Part shown: piece by piece, positions 35,959 through 45,573 of the stretch
Position numbering within the stretch: the stretch's first letter is position 1
Layout of the letters: each line of letters opens with the position of its first letter
Origin: UBA12202 sp049595035
GTDB lineage: Bacteria; Pseudomonadota; Alphaproteobacteria; Puniceispirillales; UBA1172
DNA: 64,000 nucleotides
Direction of reading: 5' to 3'
NCBI GenBank assembly: GCA_049595035.1
Contig: JBMYKD010000001.1
Span: forward strand, 173,748 to 237,747
Notes under the pieces: model-generated
Seen by the model: only the letters and a program-made list of their open reading frames with translations
Databases searched by the model: none
Told to the model about the DNA's origin: nothing
Translations under genes and position numbers: made by a program

Positions 35959-36441
35959 ATGCGGTCTATATCTCTAGTAATCATTGGTGGAATCTTTGGT
36001 GCTATGATCGGGTTTCTGGTGGCGGCGGGATATGGCATTACCCTAGATGGTCATGATCACGCCACTGACCATCACAATATGGCTGAAACCCAGGCGCATA
36101 AGCATGGTGACATGATTGATCTGTCAGATATGTCTAACCCGCCATCTGTTAAATTAATGGCGATGAAAGATACCGTATCAGGGTGGAATCTGCATGTGCA
36201 GACACAGAACTTTACCTTTGCCGCTGATCAGTCAGGTGGCGCGCATGAAGCCGGTTATGGTCATGCCCATCTCTATGTTGATGATGTCAAAATCTCAAGG
36301 CTTTATGGTGAGTGGGCGCATCTGGGGGATTTAACGCCGGGGGAACATGTCATCCGCGTTACCCTAAATGCAAATAGTCACGAAGCACTTGCCAATGGCG
36401 GTACCATGATTGCCGCTGAAGTGAAGGTAACTCAGGAATAA
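35959..36441 (+). CDS. His-rich membrane-anchored or secreted protein, unknown function
   Basis: 160 residues with AAGGAG 7 bp before the ATG. N-terminal hydrophobic segment (VIIGGIFGAMIGFLVAAGYGI), then a His-rich stretch (DGHDHATDHHNMAETQAHKHGDM) and a beta-type domain with NFTFAADQSGGAHEAGYGHAHLYVDD and LTPGEHVIRVTLNANSHEAL. The histidines suggest periplasmic metal binding, perhaps copper, but I know of no proven role for such proteins. A TauE/SafE permease follows 63 bp later. Confidence 0.72.
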   Translation: MRSISLVIIGGIFGAMIGFLVAAGYGITLDGHDHATDHHNMAETQAHKHGDMIDLSDMSNPPSVKLMAMKDTVSGWNLHVQTQNFTFAADQSGGAHEAGYGHAHLYVDDVKISRLYGEWAHLGDLTPGEHVIRVTLNANSHEALANGGTMIAAEVKVTQE

Positions 36442-36504
36442 TCGACCCTCTTATCTGATGTTTGCAACATGATATCATAAGGGCAGAGCCATAAGGGATA
36501 AGCG

Positions 36505-37260
36505 ATGTCTTTATATGTATCCATCATGCTTGCAATTGGTGCGTTGGCAGGTGGGTTCATTAATGGGTTGGCTGGTTTTGGCACAGCATTATTTGCCTTG
36601 GGGTGGTGGCTGGCTATCCTGCCACCAGATCAGGCGGTTTTGATCGTTGTTATCATGTCATTGATTAGCGGCATCTATGGGTTGCGGGAAATCAGGCATG
36701 CCATAAAACCAATTCGCCTAGCCAGATATGTTGTGCCAGCCCTGATTGGCCTGCCATTCGGAATGGCTTTACTGGCACTGACAAATGTGCTGATCCTGAA
36801 AATCATTATTGGTTGTTTATTGATATTATTTGGGGGTTATTCCATTCTGCGCCGGCATATGCCTAGAATAAAGTCATCTTATTGGTTAATTGATATCTGT
36901 ATTGGCGGCATTGGCGGGATATTGGGCGGTCTTGCCGGTTTATCAGGTGCTATACCCACGATGTGGGTGACCCTGCATGACTGGGAAAAAGCTGACCGAC
37001 GCGCCGTACTCCAACCCTTTAATATGATCATTCTGGGATGTGTGTTCGTTGTTTTTCTTCTATATGGCATGGTGACGCTACATATCCTGTTTCTGGCTGT
37101 GCTAGCGGTACCATTTACCCTGATAGGCGCAAAACTGGGGATAACGCTATACCGGCGGGTGAATGACGAACAGTTTTTGCGTATAATTATCTGGCTTATT
37201 CTCATTTCCGGACTGGTTCTGGTTAGCCGTGAGATGGCACAATGGATGCGATGGCAGTAA
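36505..37260 (+). CDS. TauE/SafE family permease
   Basis: 251 residues, about eight hydrophobic segments. Family features: N-terminal GGFINGLAGFGTALFALGWWL and the mirrored second-half GGIGGILGGLAGLSGAIPTMWV. The family moves sulfite, sulfoacetate, taurine products and other small organic anions, generally outward. Same strand as the His-rich gene before it and the amidase after it (82-bp gap); its substrate cannot be told from sequence. Confidence 0.85.
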   Translation: MSLYVSIMLAIGALAGGFINGLAGFGTALFALGWWLAILPPDQAVLIVVIMSLISGIYGLREIRHAIKPIRLARYVVPALIGLPFGMALLALTNVLILKIIIGCLLILFGGYSILRRHMPRIKSSYWLIDICIGGIGGILGGLAGLSGAIPTMWVTLHDWEKADRRAVLQPFNMIILGCVFVVFLLYGMVTLHILFLAVLAVPFTLIGAKLGITLYRRVNDEQFLRIIIWLILISGLVLVSREMAQWMRWQ

Positions 37261-37342
37261 TCTTATTGCTGTCTAGGCTATACATGACCTGCCTATTATG
37301 TCTAAATGATGGCCTTTAGGCTTAATTATCTAATGTGATGTT

Positions 37343-38782
37343 ATGACAGATTTTTGCAGTATGACAGCAACCGCACTGGTTGCCGGTATCAAAAATGGTG
37401 ATTTTTCCCCTGTTGAGGTTATGGAAGCGTCCATCAGGCGGATTGAAGCTGTTGATATGGCTATCAATGCCATGGTAACCCGTGATTTTGATCGTGCTAT
37501 TGATCGCGCTAAGGACGTCGAAGCAAAACGCCTGAAAGGTGAAGATATTGGCATGCTGGCCGGATTGCCTGTTGGCATCAAAGACCTGGAAGCAACGGCT
37601 GATATGAAAACCACTTATGGTTCGCTCCCTTTCAAGGATCATATTCCTGATCAGGATGATCTGTCTGTTGCCAATGTAAAAGCTAGTGGCGGTATTGTTA
37701 TTGGTAAAACAAATACACCCGAACATGGTACTGGCGGCAATACATGGAATGATGTGTTTGGCATTACCGCCAATCCGTTTGATACAGATAAAACCTCATC
37801 TGGTTCATCAGGCGGATCAGCCGCCGCATTGGCGGCTGGCATGGTTCCACTGGCATCAGGGTCAGATTTTGGTGGTAGTCTGCGGACGCCTGCCAGTTTT
37901 TGCGGCATTGTCGGGTTCCGGCCAAGCCCCGGCTGTGTTCCCGATGTGGATAAGGCCGTGGGACTTGCGCCCTTTGCCGTGCTTGGTCCTATGGCCAGAC
38001 ATGTTGCCGATGCAGTGTTGTTGCTTCATGCGCAATCATCGGTTGATTCCCGTGATCCATTTTCTCATGCAGCTCGGGCGGATATACCGGTATCGCTTCA
38101 ACCGGCTGATATAAGCCAGATGCGAGCAGCTATCTCCACTGATTTAGGCGTGGCACCAGTGGCCAATGTCATCCGTGAGTTATTTGGTCAACGCATGGGG
38201 CATATCACGTCGTCCTTCAAAGAGGCTCAGAAGAGGGACCCGGTATTTGATAATATCCATGAATGTTTTGAAGTGTTGCGCGGGGTCAGTTATGTCGCTG
38301 GCCTGAAAGATTTTGCAGACACACATCGTGACGTTGTTAGCCCATTAGTTATTGATAATATTGATCGCGCCTTATCATATCAACTTTCTGATGTGGCTGA
38401 TGCATTTCATACGCAGACCATTCTGGCTAAAGCCTGGCTGTCGCTTTTTGATGATGTTGACGTTGTGATTTGTCCGGCGGCATCTGTTGCGCCATTTACT
38501 AAAACAAAAAAATATGTTGATACGATTGATCAGGTTAAATTGCCGACTTATATGACATGGCTTGCCCTCAGCTATGCCCCGACAATGGTTATGGCATGTT
38601 CGCTTGTTGTGCCGTGCGGTGTTGATCAGGATGGCCTCCCGTTTGGCATCCAGTTATTAGGCCCACCGGGAGGTGATCGCAAATTGCTTGAAATCGGGCT
38701 GTCGATTGAACAGGTTCTGGCTTCTCATCCGGAAACGATGCGACCACAACCAGACCTGACAAAATTGATGCAATCTGCTTGA
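37343..38782 (+). CDS. Amidase signature family hydrolase
   Basis: 479 residues. Ser-Ser-Lys triad: Lys80 in GLPVGIKDLE, the cis-Ser in SSGSSGGSAA (155/156) and the nucleophile Ser179 in GSDFGGSLRTPASFCG. The family cleaves C-N bonds of amides, ureido acids and carbamoyl groups. Its place between the heterocycle operon and a DUF1185/RidA/hydrolase operon suggests it releases ammonia from a ring-opened amide (for example a glutaramate-like product), an inference. It ends in a shared terminator facing the DUF1185 gene. Confidence 0.87.
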   Translation: MTDFCSMTATALVAGIKNGDFSPVEVMEASIRRIEAVDMAINAMVTRDFDRAIDRAKDVEAKRLKGEDIGMLAGLPVGIKDLEATADMKTTYGSLPFKDHIPDQDDLSVANVKASGGIVIGKTNTPEHGTGGNTWNDVFGITANPFDTDKTSSGSSGGSAAALAAGMVPLASGSDFGGSLRTPASFCGIVGFRPSPGCVPDVDKAVGLAPFAVLGPMARHVADAVLLLHAQSSVDSRDPFSHAARADIPVSLQPADISQMRAAISTDLGVAPVANVIRELFGQRMGHITSSFKEAQKRDPVFDNIHECFEVLRGVSYVAGLKDFADTHRDVVSPLVIDNIDRALSYQLSDVADAFHTQTILAKAWLSLFDDVDVVICPAASVAPFTKTKKYVDTIDQVKLPTYMTWLALSYAPTMVMACSLVVPCGVDQDGLPFGIQLLGPPGGDRKLLEIGLSIEQVLASHPETMRPQPDLTKLMQSA

Positions 38783-38789
38783 AAGATAA

Positions 38790-38822
38790 CGGGCAGAGCG
38801 AAAGATATTTTTGCCCTGCCCG
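38790..38822. terminator. Bidirectional terminator-like hairpin between amidase and DUF1185 genes
   Basis: CGGGCAG (38790-38796) pairs with CTGCCCG (38816-38822); the stem extends inward with one mismatch (GGGCAGAGC against GCCCTGCCC). It lies in the 59-bp gap between convergent genes. T runs are short on both sides. Confidence 0.6.
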
Positions 38823-38841
38823 CTTAAGGTTATATTACTGA

Positions 38842-39444
38842 TTAAACGCCGGCGGGATTATCCAGATCAGCACCTAACGCGGCTAAATCCGAATAACGGT
38901 CGCCAATGCGGTGATGTGGCCTGCCACCTGTTGATCCGCCAAAGGCAACAATCAGCTCATGATTGGCTGGGGCATCATGAATATGCATCTGGACAGTCAG
39001 ATAATGTGACCGTCTGCCCGTATCGTTTTTATCCATCAGCGGAATATTGATCTGGGTATTGGCTGGCCCGCGTGAATTGGTAAAGCCAAGATAAGCCGTG
39101 CCGCCAACGGCTTTGCGTAGGGCGTTACCGTAATTGACCGTATGGATAATCGCGGAAGCATGTTCCAGTTCACCTTCCAATCCGGCCATAGACGCTTTAC
39201 CAATGGCTTCAATTGCATCACCTCCACCGCCAAGTTCTAGCATCTGGTCTGTCAGGATTTGTCCTATTCTGGGGCCAAATGCCCTGATTTCTGGCATCAA
39301 ATCTTCGACAAATCCACGACCTGACCATGGATTCTTTATCACGGCGGCGGCGGCAAAAAGCACTAATGGGTTTTCTGCTTCCCGGCCCCCATCAGATGTG
39401 ATGACTTCCTTATAGGTTACTATTTTTCTAATCTCTGGTTCCAT
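38842..39444 (-). CDS. DUF1185 (amino acid synthesis) family protein, copy 2
   Basis: About 200 residues. The ATG at 39444 has AAGGAG about 9 bp upstream; a GTG at 39477 is in frame but would overlap the upstream stop. Shared with copy 1: GKASMAGLEGELEHASA, TQINIPLMDK, VQMHIHDAP and GGRPHHRIGDR. Third gene of a RidA-hydrolase-DUF1185 operon. Function unknown; divergence between the copies suggests different substrates or steps. Confidence 0.8.
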   Translation of the reverse strand: MEPEIRKIVTYKEVITSDGGREAENPLVLFAAAAVIKNPWSGRGFVEDLMPEIRAFGPRIGQILTDQMLELGGGGDAIEAIGKASMAGLEGELEHASAIIHTVNYGNALRKAVGGTAYLGFTNSRGPANTQINIPLMDKNDTGRRSHYLTVQMHIHDAPANHELIVAFGGSTGGRPHHRIGDRYSDLAALGADLDNPAGV

Positions 39445-39473
39445 GACATGATCTCCTTTCAATCTTGATATGA

Positions 39474-40271
39474 TCACATTCGGTTTTGTGTGGTAATAAA
39501 ATCAACTAGCACTTGGTTAAATCGTTCAGGGGATTCCATCATGGCCATATGACGAAGCCCTTTTAGAATGGTGAGTTTAGCATCCGGTATTTCGGCAGCA
39601 ATGGCAGCGCTCATTTCGGCGTTGTTGCCAAAATCTTCATTACCTGTCACCACCAACGCCGGACATGATATTGGCGGTTCTGGCGCAATCAGTTCATTTA
39701 CACCATCAACAAGAACCTGATAGATATCAGGATAGATCGTTTTGTCATTCGCCTTGACCCATTGCCTGATCTGATCCATTAGGTGGGGTTCAGTCGCTCG
39801 GCACTGATCAGAAAACCAGCGGATTAATGCATCCTCGACCGTCGCATCAGGCCCATCTGCCCGCGCCTGATAAACTCTATTTTGGATATGGTCATGGGCT
39901 GCTTGCGTGCGTTGATGCGGGGAATGGAGGATCGCAATCGCTGTCGCCTTATCCGGATAATCCATGGCAAAACGCCGGACAATCATACCCCCCAGAGAAA
40001 ACCCCATAATGATGGCCTGTGATATATCAAGTGCATCCATGACCTCAGATAATTGCCTTGAAAACATGGCTAAACTGGGTTTTTCCGATGGCGCCGATGA
40101 TTGGCCATGCCCGTATAGATCATAGCATAGCACCTGACCATATGCAGTAAGCGCAGGCACCTGATATTGCCACATCTGATGATTAAGCCCTAGCCCGTGG
40201 ATAAGGATGATCGTAGTCTTGCCACTACCCGTCAACTGATAGCAGGTTCCGTTTGCGGTGAAACTGGTCAT
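39474..40271 (-). CDS. Alpha/beta fold hydrolase
   Basis: 265 residues. Nucleophile elbow GFSLGG with Ser92, oxyanion motif HGLGLNHQMW, acid in GNEDFGN and His in LRHMAMMESPERF. Similar proteins next to RidA occur in the Rut pyrimidine route (RutD) and in aromatic ring meta-cleavage routes. Its start overlaps the ridA stop (ATGA), so both are probably translated together. Substrate unknown. Confidence 0.85.
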   Translation of the reverse strand: MTSFTANGTCYQLTGSGKTTIILIHGLGLNHQMWQYQVPALTAYGQVLCYDLYGHGQSSAPSEKPSLAMFSRQLSEVMDALDISQAIIMGFSLGGMIVRRFAMDYPDKATAIAILHSPHQRTQAAHDHIQNRVYQARADGPDATVEDALIRWFSDQCRATEPHLMDQIRQWVKANDKTIYPDIYQVLVDGVNELIAPEPPISCPALVVTGNEDFGNNAEMSAAIAAEIPDAKLTILKGLRHMAMMESPERFNQVLVDFITTQNRM

Positions 40272-40654
40272 GTGTTTGAGGGGTGATAGGCAACGACTTC
40301 TATTTCGACCCGAACGTCAACCAGAAGTTCACTAATAACAGCCGAACGGGCAGGGGGGTCTTTGGGAAAATATTCCGCATAGACCGAATCAAAACCCGGA
40401 AAATCGGAACGGTCACGCAACCAAACCATGGCTTTAACCACATCGGATAAGTGACAATCAGCAAGTTTAAGCGTATCTGTGATCGCATCCAGAACGACGC
40501 GTGTCTGGTCTTCTATGGTGCCGTCGGTCATGACAACCCCATCCTGCATAGGAATCTGGCCAGTTAAATAGACAAAATCACCTGCTCTAATGGCGCGGGA
40601 TAAAGATAACGTCCGGCCATTAATTACCAAAGGATCACCAATGACAGTTTTCAT
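40268..40654 (-). CDS. RidA (YjgF/RutC) family enamine/imine deaminase
   Basis: 128 residues, the standard size. The catalytic Arg103 in PPARSAVI is present, with VYLTGQIPMQDG and the C-terminal VEIEVVAY. RidA proteins hydrolyse reactive enamines or imines to keto compounds and ammonia; pathway-dedicated versions work on aminoacrylate or aminomuconate. First gene of the operon and divergent from the aldehyde dehydrogenase. Confidence 0.88.
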   Translation of the reverse strand: MKTVIGDPLVINGRTLSLSRAIRAGDFVYLTGQIPMQDGVVMTDGTIEDQTRVVLDAITDTLKLADCHLSDVVKAMVWLRDRSDFPGFDSVYAEYFPKDPPARSAVISELLVDVRVEIEVVAYHPSNT

Positions 40655-40691
40655 AATTTCCTCTTAGAATGTGGTATCAGCATATCGTCAC

Positions 40692-40742
40692 TGGCTAAAG
40701 ACAATCTGGTTTTCATTTTTTCGCCAAAACATGGCTAAAAAC
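40692..40742. promoter_or_regulatory. Paired direct repeats and a TTTTTTCGCCAAAA element between ridA and the aldehyde dehydrogenase
   Basis: TGGCTAAAGAC at 40692-40702 and TGGCTAAAAAC at 40732-40742 are direct repeats exactly 40 bp apart. Between them TTTTTTCGCCAAAA (40716-40729) closely resembles TTTTTCGCCATAA at 46523, before the AraC-type regulator gene. Spacing in whole helical turns suggests a protein-binding array for this divergent promoter, possibly for that regulator. Confidence 0.45.
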
Positions 40743-40816
40743 TTAATCTTGGGATTTCATCTCTTTTTACCATAATATCTACAAATCAGAATATACACGA
40801 TGGGAGGAAATCAAAA

Positions 40817-42301
40817 ATGGCAGATCAGAAAACATATCAGATGCTGATTAATGGTGCGTGGGTTGATGCAAGCGATGGCAAAACATTCCCCAGCATCAAT
40901 CCGACAACAGAACAGCCATGGTGCCATATCCCGGAAGCAACAGAAAGCGATGTCAATCAGGCGGTTGAAGCCGCGCATCATGCCTTCACACAAGGCCCAT
41001 GGGCAAAAATAACACCAACCGAGCGTGGCAAATATCTGCGTCGCCTTGCTGAATTACTGGCGGAAAAATCTGAAGAATTAGGCCGGTCAGAAACGATTGA
41101 CACAGGTAAAATGCTCAAAGAAACGCGCTGGCAGGCAAAATATATTGCTGAGTTTTTCCATTTTTATGCCGGATGCGCTGATAAAGTGCATGGAGAAACG
41201 CTACCCATTGATAAGCCTGATATGATGACAATGACATTTCGGGAACCATTGGGCGTTGTGGCGGCGGTTGTACCATGGAATTCACAATTATTTCTGGTGG
41301 CGGTAAAAATCGGCCCTGCCTTGGCGGCGGGGAATACGGTTGTGCTGAAAGCATCGGAACATGCTTCTGCTCCCATGCTTGAGTTCGGTAAACTGATCGA
41401 AGAAGCTGGGTTTCCGCCGGGGGTTGTTAATATTATCACCGGTCATGCTGACCCATGTGGTAAAGCCCTAACATCGCATCCACTGGTTACGCGTATCAGC
41501 TTTACTGGTGGTACGGGGGCGGCACGACATGTGGTGCGCAATTCGGCAGAAAACTTTGCTGAGGTATCTCTCGAACTTGGTGGTAAATCACCATTCATCG
41601 TGTTTGATGATGCCAATATCGAAAGCGCTGTTAACGGGTCAATTGCTGGTATATTCGGGGCAAGTGGTCAGAGCTGTGTGGCGGGATCACGGTTATATCT
41701 GCATAATAAAATTGCTGATGAGTTTCTGGAGCGCATGCTGGGGCAGGTTAACCAGATTCGCATTGGTGACCCTCTGGAAGAAGATACCCAGATGGGTCCT
41801 CTTGCAACGATGGATCAGATCAACCATATCGAGAATCAGGTGAAAATAGCAAAAGCCGAAGGGGCTGATATTCTAACCGGTGGCAAGCGGCCAACAACAC
41901 CAAATCAGGGCTGGTATTATGAGCCGACCATTATATCCTGTCCTGATCAGAAACTGACTATTGTGGATACGGAACTATTCGGTCCTGTTCTTAGTGTCAT
42001 GCGCTTTGATGATGAAGAGGAAGTGCTGAATCTGGCTAATGATAGCAAATATGGTCTTGCGGCTGGTATCTTTACCGCCAATCAGGCGCGTGCCATGCGG
42101 ATGATGCAGTCTGTTAATGCAGGCATTGTCTGGGTTAATACCTATCGCATGGTATCACCAATTGCACCATTCGGCGGGTTTAAAGATTCCGGTTATGGTC
42201 GTGAAAGCGGGATGCAGGCGATTTATGACTATACCCGTCCGAAAACAGCATGGATTAATATTTCTGATGCGCCTATCGCTAATCCATTTGTGATGCGGTA
42301 A
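40817..42301 (+). CDS. NAD(P)-dependent aldehyde dehydrogenase
   Basis: 494 residues, with GGGAGG 10-15 bp before the ATG. Catalytic Cys287 in GQSCVAGSR and Glu253 in LELGGKSPF; cofactor loop FTGGTGAARHV and PWNSQLF are present. Closest in feel to betaine-aldehyde and semialdehyde dehydrogenases. Candidates are gamma-trimethylaminobutyraldehyde (feeding the carnitine genes next door) or a formyl intermediate of the heterocycle route. Its 3' end overlaps the convergent acyl-CoA ligase gene by 23 bp. Confidence 0.88.
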   Translation: MADQKTYQMLINGAWVDASDGKTFPSINPTTEQPWCHIPEATESDVNQAVEAAHHAFTQGPWAKITPTERGKYLRRLAELLAEKSEELGRSETIDTGKMLKETRWQAKYIAEFFHFYAGCADKVHGETLPIDKPDMMTMTFREPLGVVAAVVPWNSQLFLVAVKIGPALAAGNTVVLKASEHASAPMLEFGKLIEEAGFPPGVVNIITGHADPCGKALTSHPLVTRISFTGGTGAARHVVRNSAENFAEVSLELGGKSPFIVFDDANIESAVNGSIAGIFGASGQSCVAGSRLYLHNKIADEFLERMLGQVNQIRIGDPLEEDTQMGPLATMDQINHIENQVKIAKAEGADILTGGKRPTTPNQGWYYEPTIISCPDQKLTIVDTELFGPVLSVMRFDDEEEVLNLANDSKYGLAAGIFTANQARAMRMMQSVNAGIVWVNTYRMVSPIAPFGGFKDSGYGRESGMQAIYDYTRPKTAWINISDAPIANPFVMR

Positions 42302-44396
42302 GGCTGTGTATCACTGCATCAGCAATAATAGCTTCTCTAGGCGTAACCATCAGAGGATTAATTTCAATCATCTGCAAGCCAGGCTGATCAGCCATCAGAT
42401 CAGATAATGAAATAATCGTAGCGATAACCGTATCTATATCTCCGCCATTATGGCCGCGATAGCCGCTGATCAGTTTTGCCGCTGCCAGTTGATCAATGGC
42501 ATGACGAATATGCCTGTGATCAGCCGGCATGATCATTGTGACAGCATCTTTGATCAGCTCAACCAGAATTCCGCCTGATGCGATGGTAAGAATACAGCCA
42601 AATTGCGTATCCCGCCGCATACTGATCATCAGCTCGGTGACTGTATCGGCCACATATTCTTCAATCATAATGCCCTCAATGCGGGCATCAGGGGCTAGCC
42701 GTTTGCAGTTATCATGTATCTCTCTATAAGCAACAGCGACAGCGGCAAGATCACGAAGCCCTAATTTAATGGCACCATATTCTGTTTTATGAGGCATGTC
42801 AGGGCTGACCGCTTTTGCCACCAATGGAAATATCATATCCTCCGGAAAAGTTTTATCAGAAATCTGATCCGGGTTGGTGATCAAGACAGAACGCGGTATC
42901 CGTAACCCGGCCTTAGCCAGGAGAGATTTGCTTTTCTTTTCATCCAGCATGACGGTATCAGGCGATATTCTATCTGGAGTAATCATCAATTCAGCTGGCG
43001 GTGATGCCAGTAATTCCTGCCTTGTTCTGGCATATTGTGCAGAAGCTTTCATGGCTTTCATGCAGTCACCAATCCCCTGCATCGGGGCAACACCGGCCTG
43101 AATAAGTTCATCACGAATATTCTGATCCAGATTTTCAGAAATCGTACAACAGACCGCGGCGGGGATATCATAGCGCTGGGTAGCGCGGACAAATGCCATC
43201 GCATCATTATAGTAATATATGCGGCTTTCATCCAGCCCTTCGGCGGGGTAATCCTGAATAAGAACTGCCATATCGGTATCGGATTTGACCATGGTATCAA
43301 AAACAGGTTCGGTTTTTTCGGGCATTCCCCATATCGGCGTTGTATAATCAAGCGGATTAGATACGGTTGCGGTATGCGGTAATAATGGCATCAGATCAGC
43401 TTGTCGCTGTTCCTCCGGACGTGGGTATTCAAGGCCTAATTCTTCACCATAATCAGCCAGCATGGTAGCGCCGCCACCAGAACAGGTAAATCCAGTGACC
43501 CGAAAACCCGAAGGCCGTTTGGTGACTGTTAGATATTTCAATATTTCCAGAAAATCTCCGGGCTCTTTTGCCCGGATAATACCAAGCCTGTCAAAGAAAG
43601 CCTGATAGACGTCATCTGTACCGGATAATGATCCTGTATGGCTAATGGTTAATTCGGCTCCAATCGCGGATGTTCCGGTTTTCAGAACGACAATAGGTTT
43701 ATCCGCATGTAAGGCTTTCATGGCGGCGGCTTCAAATGCTTTAGCATCTTTAAGCCCTTCGATATGGATACCAATGGCACGGACTTCTTTGCGATCAACC
43801 AGCGTATCGATGCAATCTTCGATCCGCATCATGGCCTGATTGCCTATCGACATCATATAGGCTAGTGGTAATGATCGCATGCTCATGGTCAGATCAGAGG
43901 ATAGCATACCGCTTTGGGTAATAACTGCCGCGCCGTATCCGGGAAAGCTACCGCCATGGGCAAACGGCCATAGGGCAACACGGTCAACATAATTGATCAA
44001 TCCATAGCAATTGGGGCCAATTAAGGCCATATGGCCAGCCGCTTCAATCAGCTGGGCTTCTTTTTTTGCGCCATCTGCCCCGATTTCACCAAAACCAGCG
44101 GTATAGACAACCGCTCCACCCGCACCCATGGCATTAAGTTTTGCCATGCTTTCAATCGCTGCATCGATTGGCACTGCGACAAAACAGGCATCTGGCGGTT
44201 CAGGCAGGTCATCAACAGAGGCATAACAGCGATGACCACCAATGCTTTCCCGCTTTGGATTAACTGGCCAGAAAGGGCCGCTATATCCAATACGGTGACA
44301 TTCAGTAGCAACAGTTACCGCATCTGTTCCGCCAATAACAGCCACATGGCGTGGCTGAAATAGCCTTTTGAGATTTGTTTTCTGTTCGGGGGTCAT
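42279..44396 (-). CDS. ADP-forming acyl-CoA synthetase (acetate-CoA ligase type)
   Basis: 705 residues from the ATG at 44396 (ATGA overlap with the preceding gene's stop); a longer frame to 44579 runs inside that gene. N-terminal CoA-binding Rossmann part (LFQPRHVAVIGGTDA), a succinyl-CoA ligase-like flavodoxin part, and a C-terminal ATP-grasp domain (PLVAKAVSPDMPHKTEYGAIKLGL, EGIMIEEYV, MIEINPLMV). The alpha and beta parts are fused. In this operon I infer activation of gamma-butyrobetaine, crotonobetaine or carnitine, replacing the CaiC/CaiB type enzymes. Confidence 0.85.
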   Translation of the reverse strand: MTPEQKTNLKRLFQPRHVAVIGGTDAVTVATECHRIGYSGPFWPVNPKRESIGGHRCYASVDDLPEPPDACFVAVPIDAAIESMAKLNAMGAGGAVVYTAGFGEIGADGAKKEAQLIEAAGHMALIGPNCYGLINYVDRVALWPFAHGGSFPGYGAAVITQSGMLSSDLTMSMRSLPLAYMMSIGNQAMMRIEDCIDTLVDRKEVRAIGIHIEGLKDAKAFEAAAMKALHADKPIVVLKTGTSAIGAELTISHTGSLSGTDDVYQAFFDRLGIIRAKEPGDFLEILKYLTVTKRPSGFRVTGFTCSGGGATMLADYGEELGLEYPRPEEQRQADLMPLLPHTATVSNPLDYTTPIWGMPEKTEPVFDTMVKSDTDMAVLIQDYPAEGLDESRIYYYNDAMAFVRATQRYDIPAAVCCTISENLDQNIRDELIQAGVAPMQGIGDCMKAMKASAQYARTRQELLASPPAELMITPDRISPDTVMLDEKKSKSLLAKAGLRIPRSVLITNPDQISDKTFPEDMIFPLVAKAVSPDMPHKTEYGAIKLGLRDLAAVAVAYREIHDNCKRLAPDARIEGIMIEEYVADTVTELMISMRRDTQFGCILTIASGGILVELIKDAVTMIMPADHRHIRHAIDQLAAAKLISGYRGHNGGDIDTVIATIISLSDLMADQPGLQMIEINPLMVTPREAIIADAVIHSLTASQMD

Positions 44397-45562
44397 GCAC
44401 CTAGTGGTCTTAAGATTGAGCGGGTAATAATATGACGCTGGATTTCTGATGTACCATCCCAGATCCGTTCCAGTCTGGCATCGCGCCACAACCGGTGAAT
44501 AGGTAATTCTTCCATCAATCCCATGCCGCCATATATCTGAACCGTATGATCTGCTACCCGTCCCAGCATTTCCGAACAATAGAGTTTCACCATAGCGGCA
44601 TCCGCATCTGACATGACGCCTCTATTCGCTTTTTCGATGGCATCTTTCACCAATAGATTGGCGGCACGCATTTCTACTGCCATATCGGCCAGTTTGAAAC
44701 CTGTTGCCTGAAAGCGGCCGATAGGTTGACCAAATTGCTTCCGGTTTGCTGCCCAGTCACAAGCCAGATCATACATCCGTTCGGCCTTCCCGCAACAGGT
44801 TGCACCAACCCATATCCGGCCCATACCAAGCCATTTCCCAGAAAGCTCAAGCCCTTTGCCAACTTCGCCTAATACATGGGCATCACTTAATCTGACATCA
44901 TTAAAATCCAGCTTGAAATTAAGATAACCGCGATAGCTGACACAATTATATCCGATATCTATATCAAAGCCTTTCATGCCAACATCAACCAGAAACGCTG
45001 TGATTTGTGGGCGTCTGGATGAACCGCTTTCATCATATCCGGTAACGGCAAAGACTATCGCAAAATCCGGCATGACGGGACCGGAAACAAAATGTTTGGT
45101 ACCATTCAAAATCCAGTCACTGCCATCACGTTTGGCAAAACTCCGCATGGACATAATATCAGAACCGGCTTCAGGTTCGGATAAGGCGAATAATTCTCTC
45201 TTTTCGCCAGTCACACAAGGCATCAGATATTTTTCTTTCTGTTCACCTTCGGTAGCCAGCAGAATTTCGGTAGGGCGGGCAATCCATGCATGCAAAGCAT
45301 GGGTCGTTTTACCAAATTCCTGCTCTATCATGGCCATTTGTTCATAATCAAGGCCGCCGCCACCAATTTCGACAGGCAGATTAGCGGCAAATAAACCCAC
45401 TTCTTTTGATCGCTCTTCAATCTGGCGCCCCAACTCGATAGGAACAGCACCCTCACGATCAACCTGATCTTCATGGGGAAATATTTCATCCTCCATAAAG
45501 CGGCGGACACTGGCAATCAAAAGCTCATTTTCATGGTTATCTTGATACTGTTGATCAGGCAT
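44393..45562 (-). CDS. Acyl-CoA dehydrogenase
   Basis: FAD enzyme introducing a 2,3 double bond into an acyl-CoA, about 389 residues. The ATG at 45562 has GGAGG 5 bp upstream. Motifs: ALSEPEAGSDIMSMRSFAKRDG, DWILNGTKHFVSG, RKQFGQPIGRFQATGFKLADMA, QIYGGMGLMEELPIHRLWRDARLERIWDGTSEIQRHIITRSIL. The Asp-Gly-Thr segment replaces the usual EGT. Placed in the carnitine cluster, it is the natural candidate for gamma-butyrobetainyl-CoA dehydrogenase. Confidence 0.87.
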   Translation of the reverse strand: MPDQQYQDNHENELLIASVRRFMEDEIFPHEDQVDREGAVPIELGRQIEERSKEVGLFAANLPVEIGGGGLDYEQMAMIEQEFGKTTHALHAWIARPTEILLATEGEQKEKYLMPCVTGEKRELFALSEPEAGSDIMSMRSFAKRDGSDWILNGTKHFVSGPVMPDFAIVFAVTGYDESGSSRRPQITAFLVDVGMKGFDIDIGYNCVSYRGYLNFKLDFNDVRLSDAHVLGEVGKGLELSGKWLGMGRIWVGATCCGKAERMYDLACDWAANRKQFGQPIGRFQATGFKLADMAVEMRAANLLVKDAIEKANRGVMSDADAAMVKLYCSEMLGRVADHTVQIYGGMGLMEELPIHRLWRDARLERIWDGTSEIQRHIITRSILRPLGA

Positions 45563-45573
45563 TTTATCCTCCA

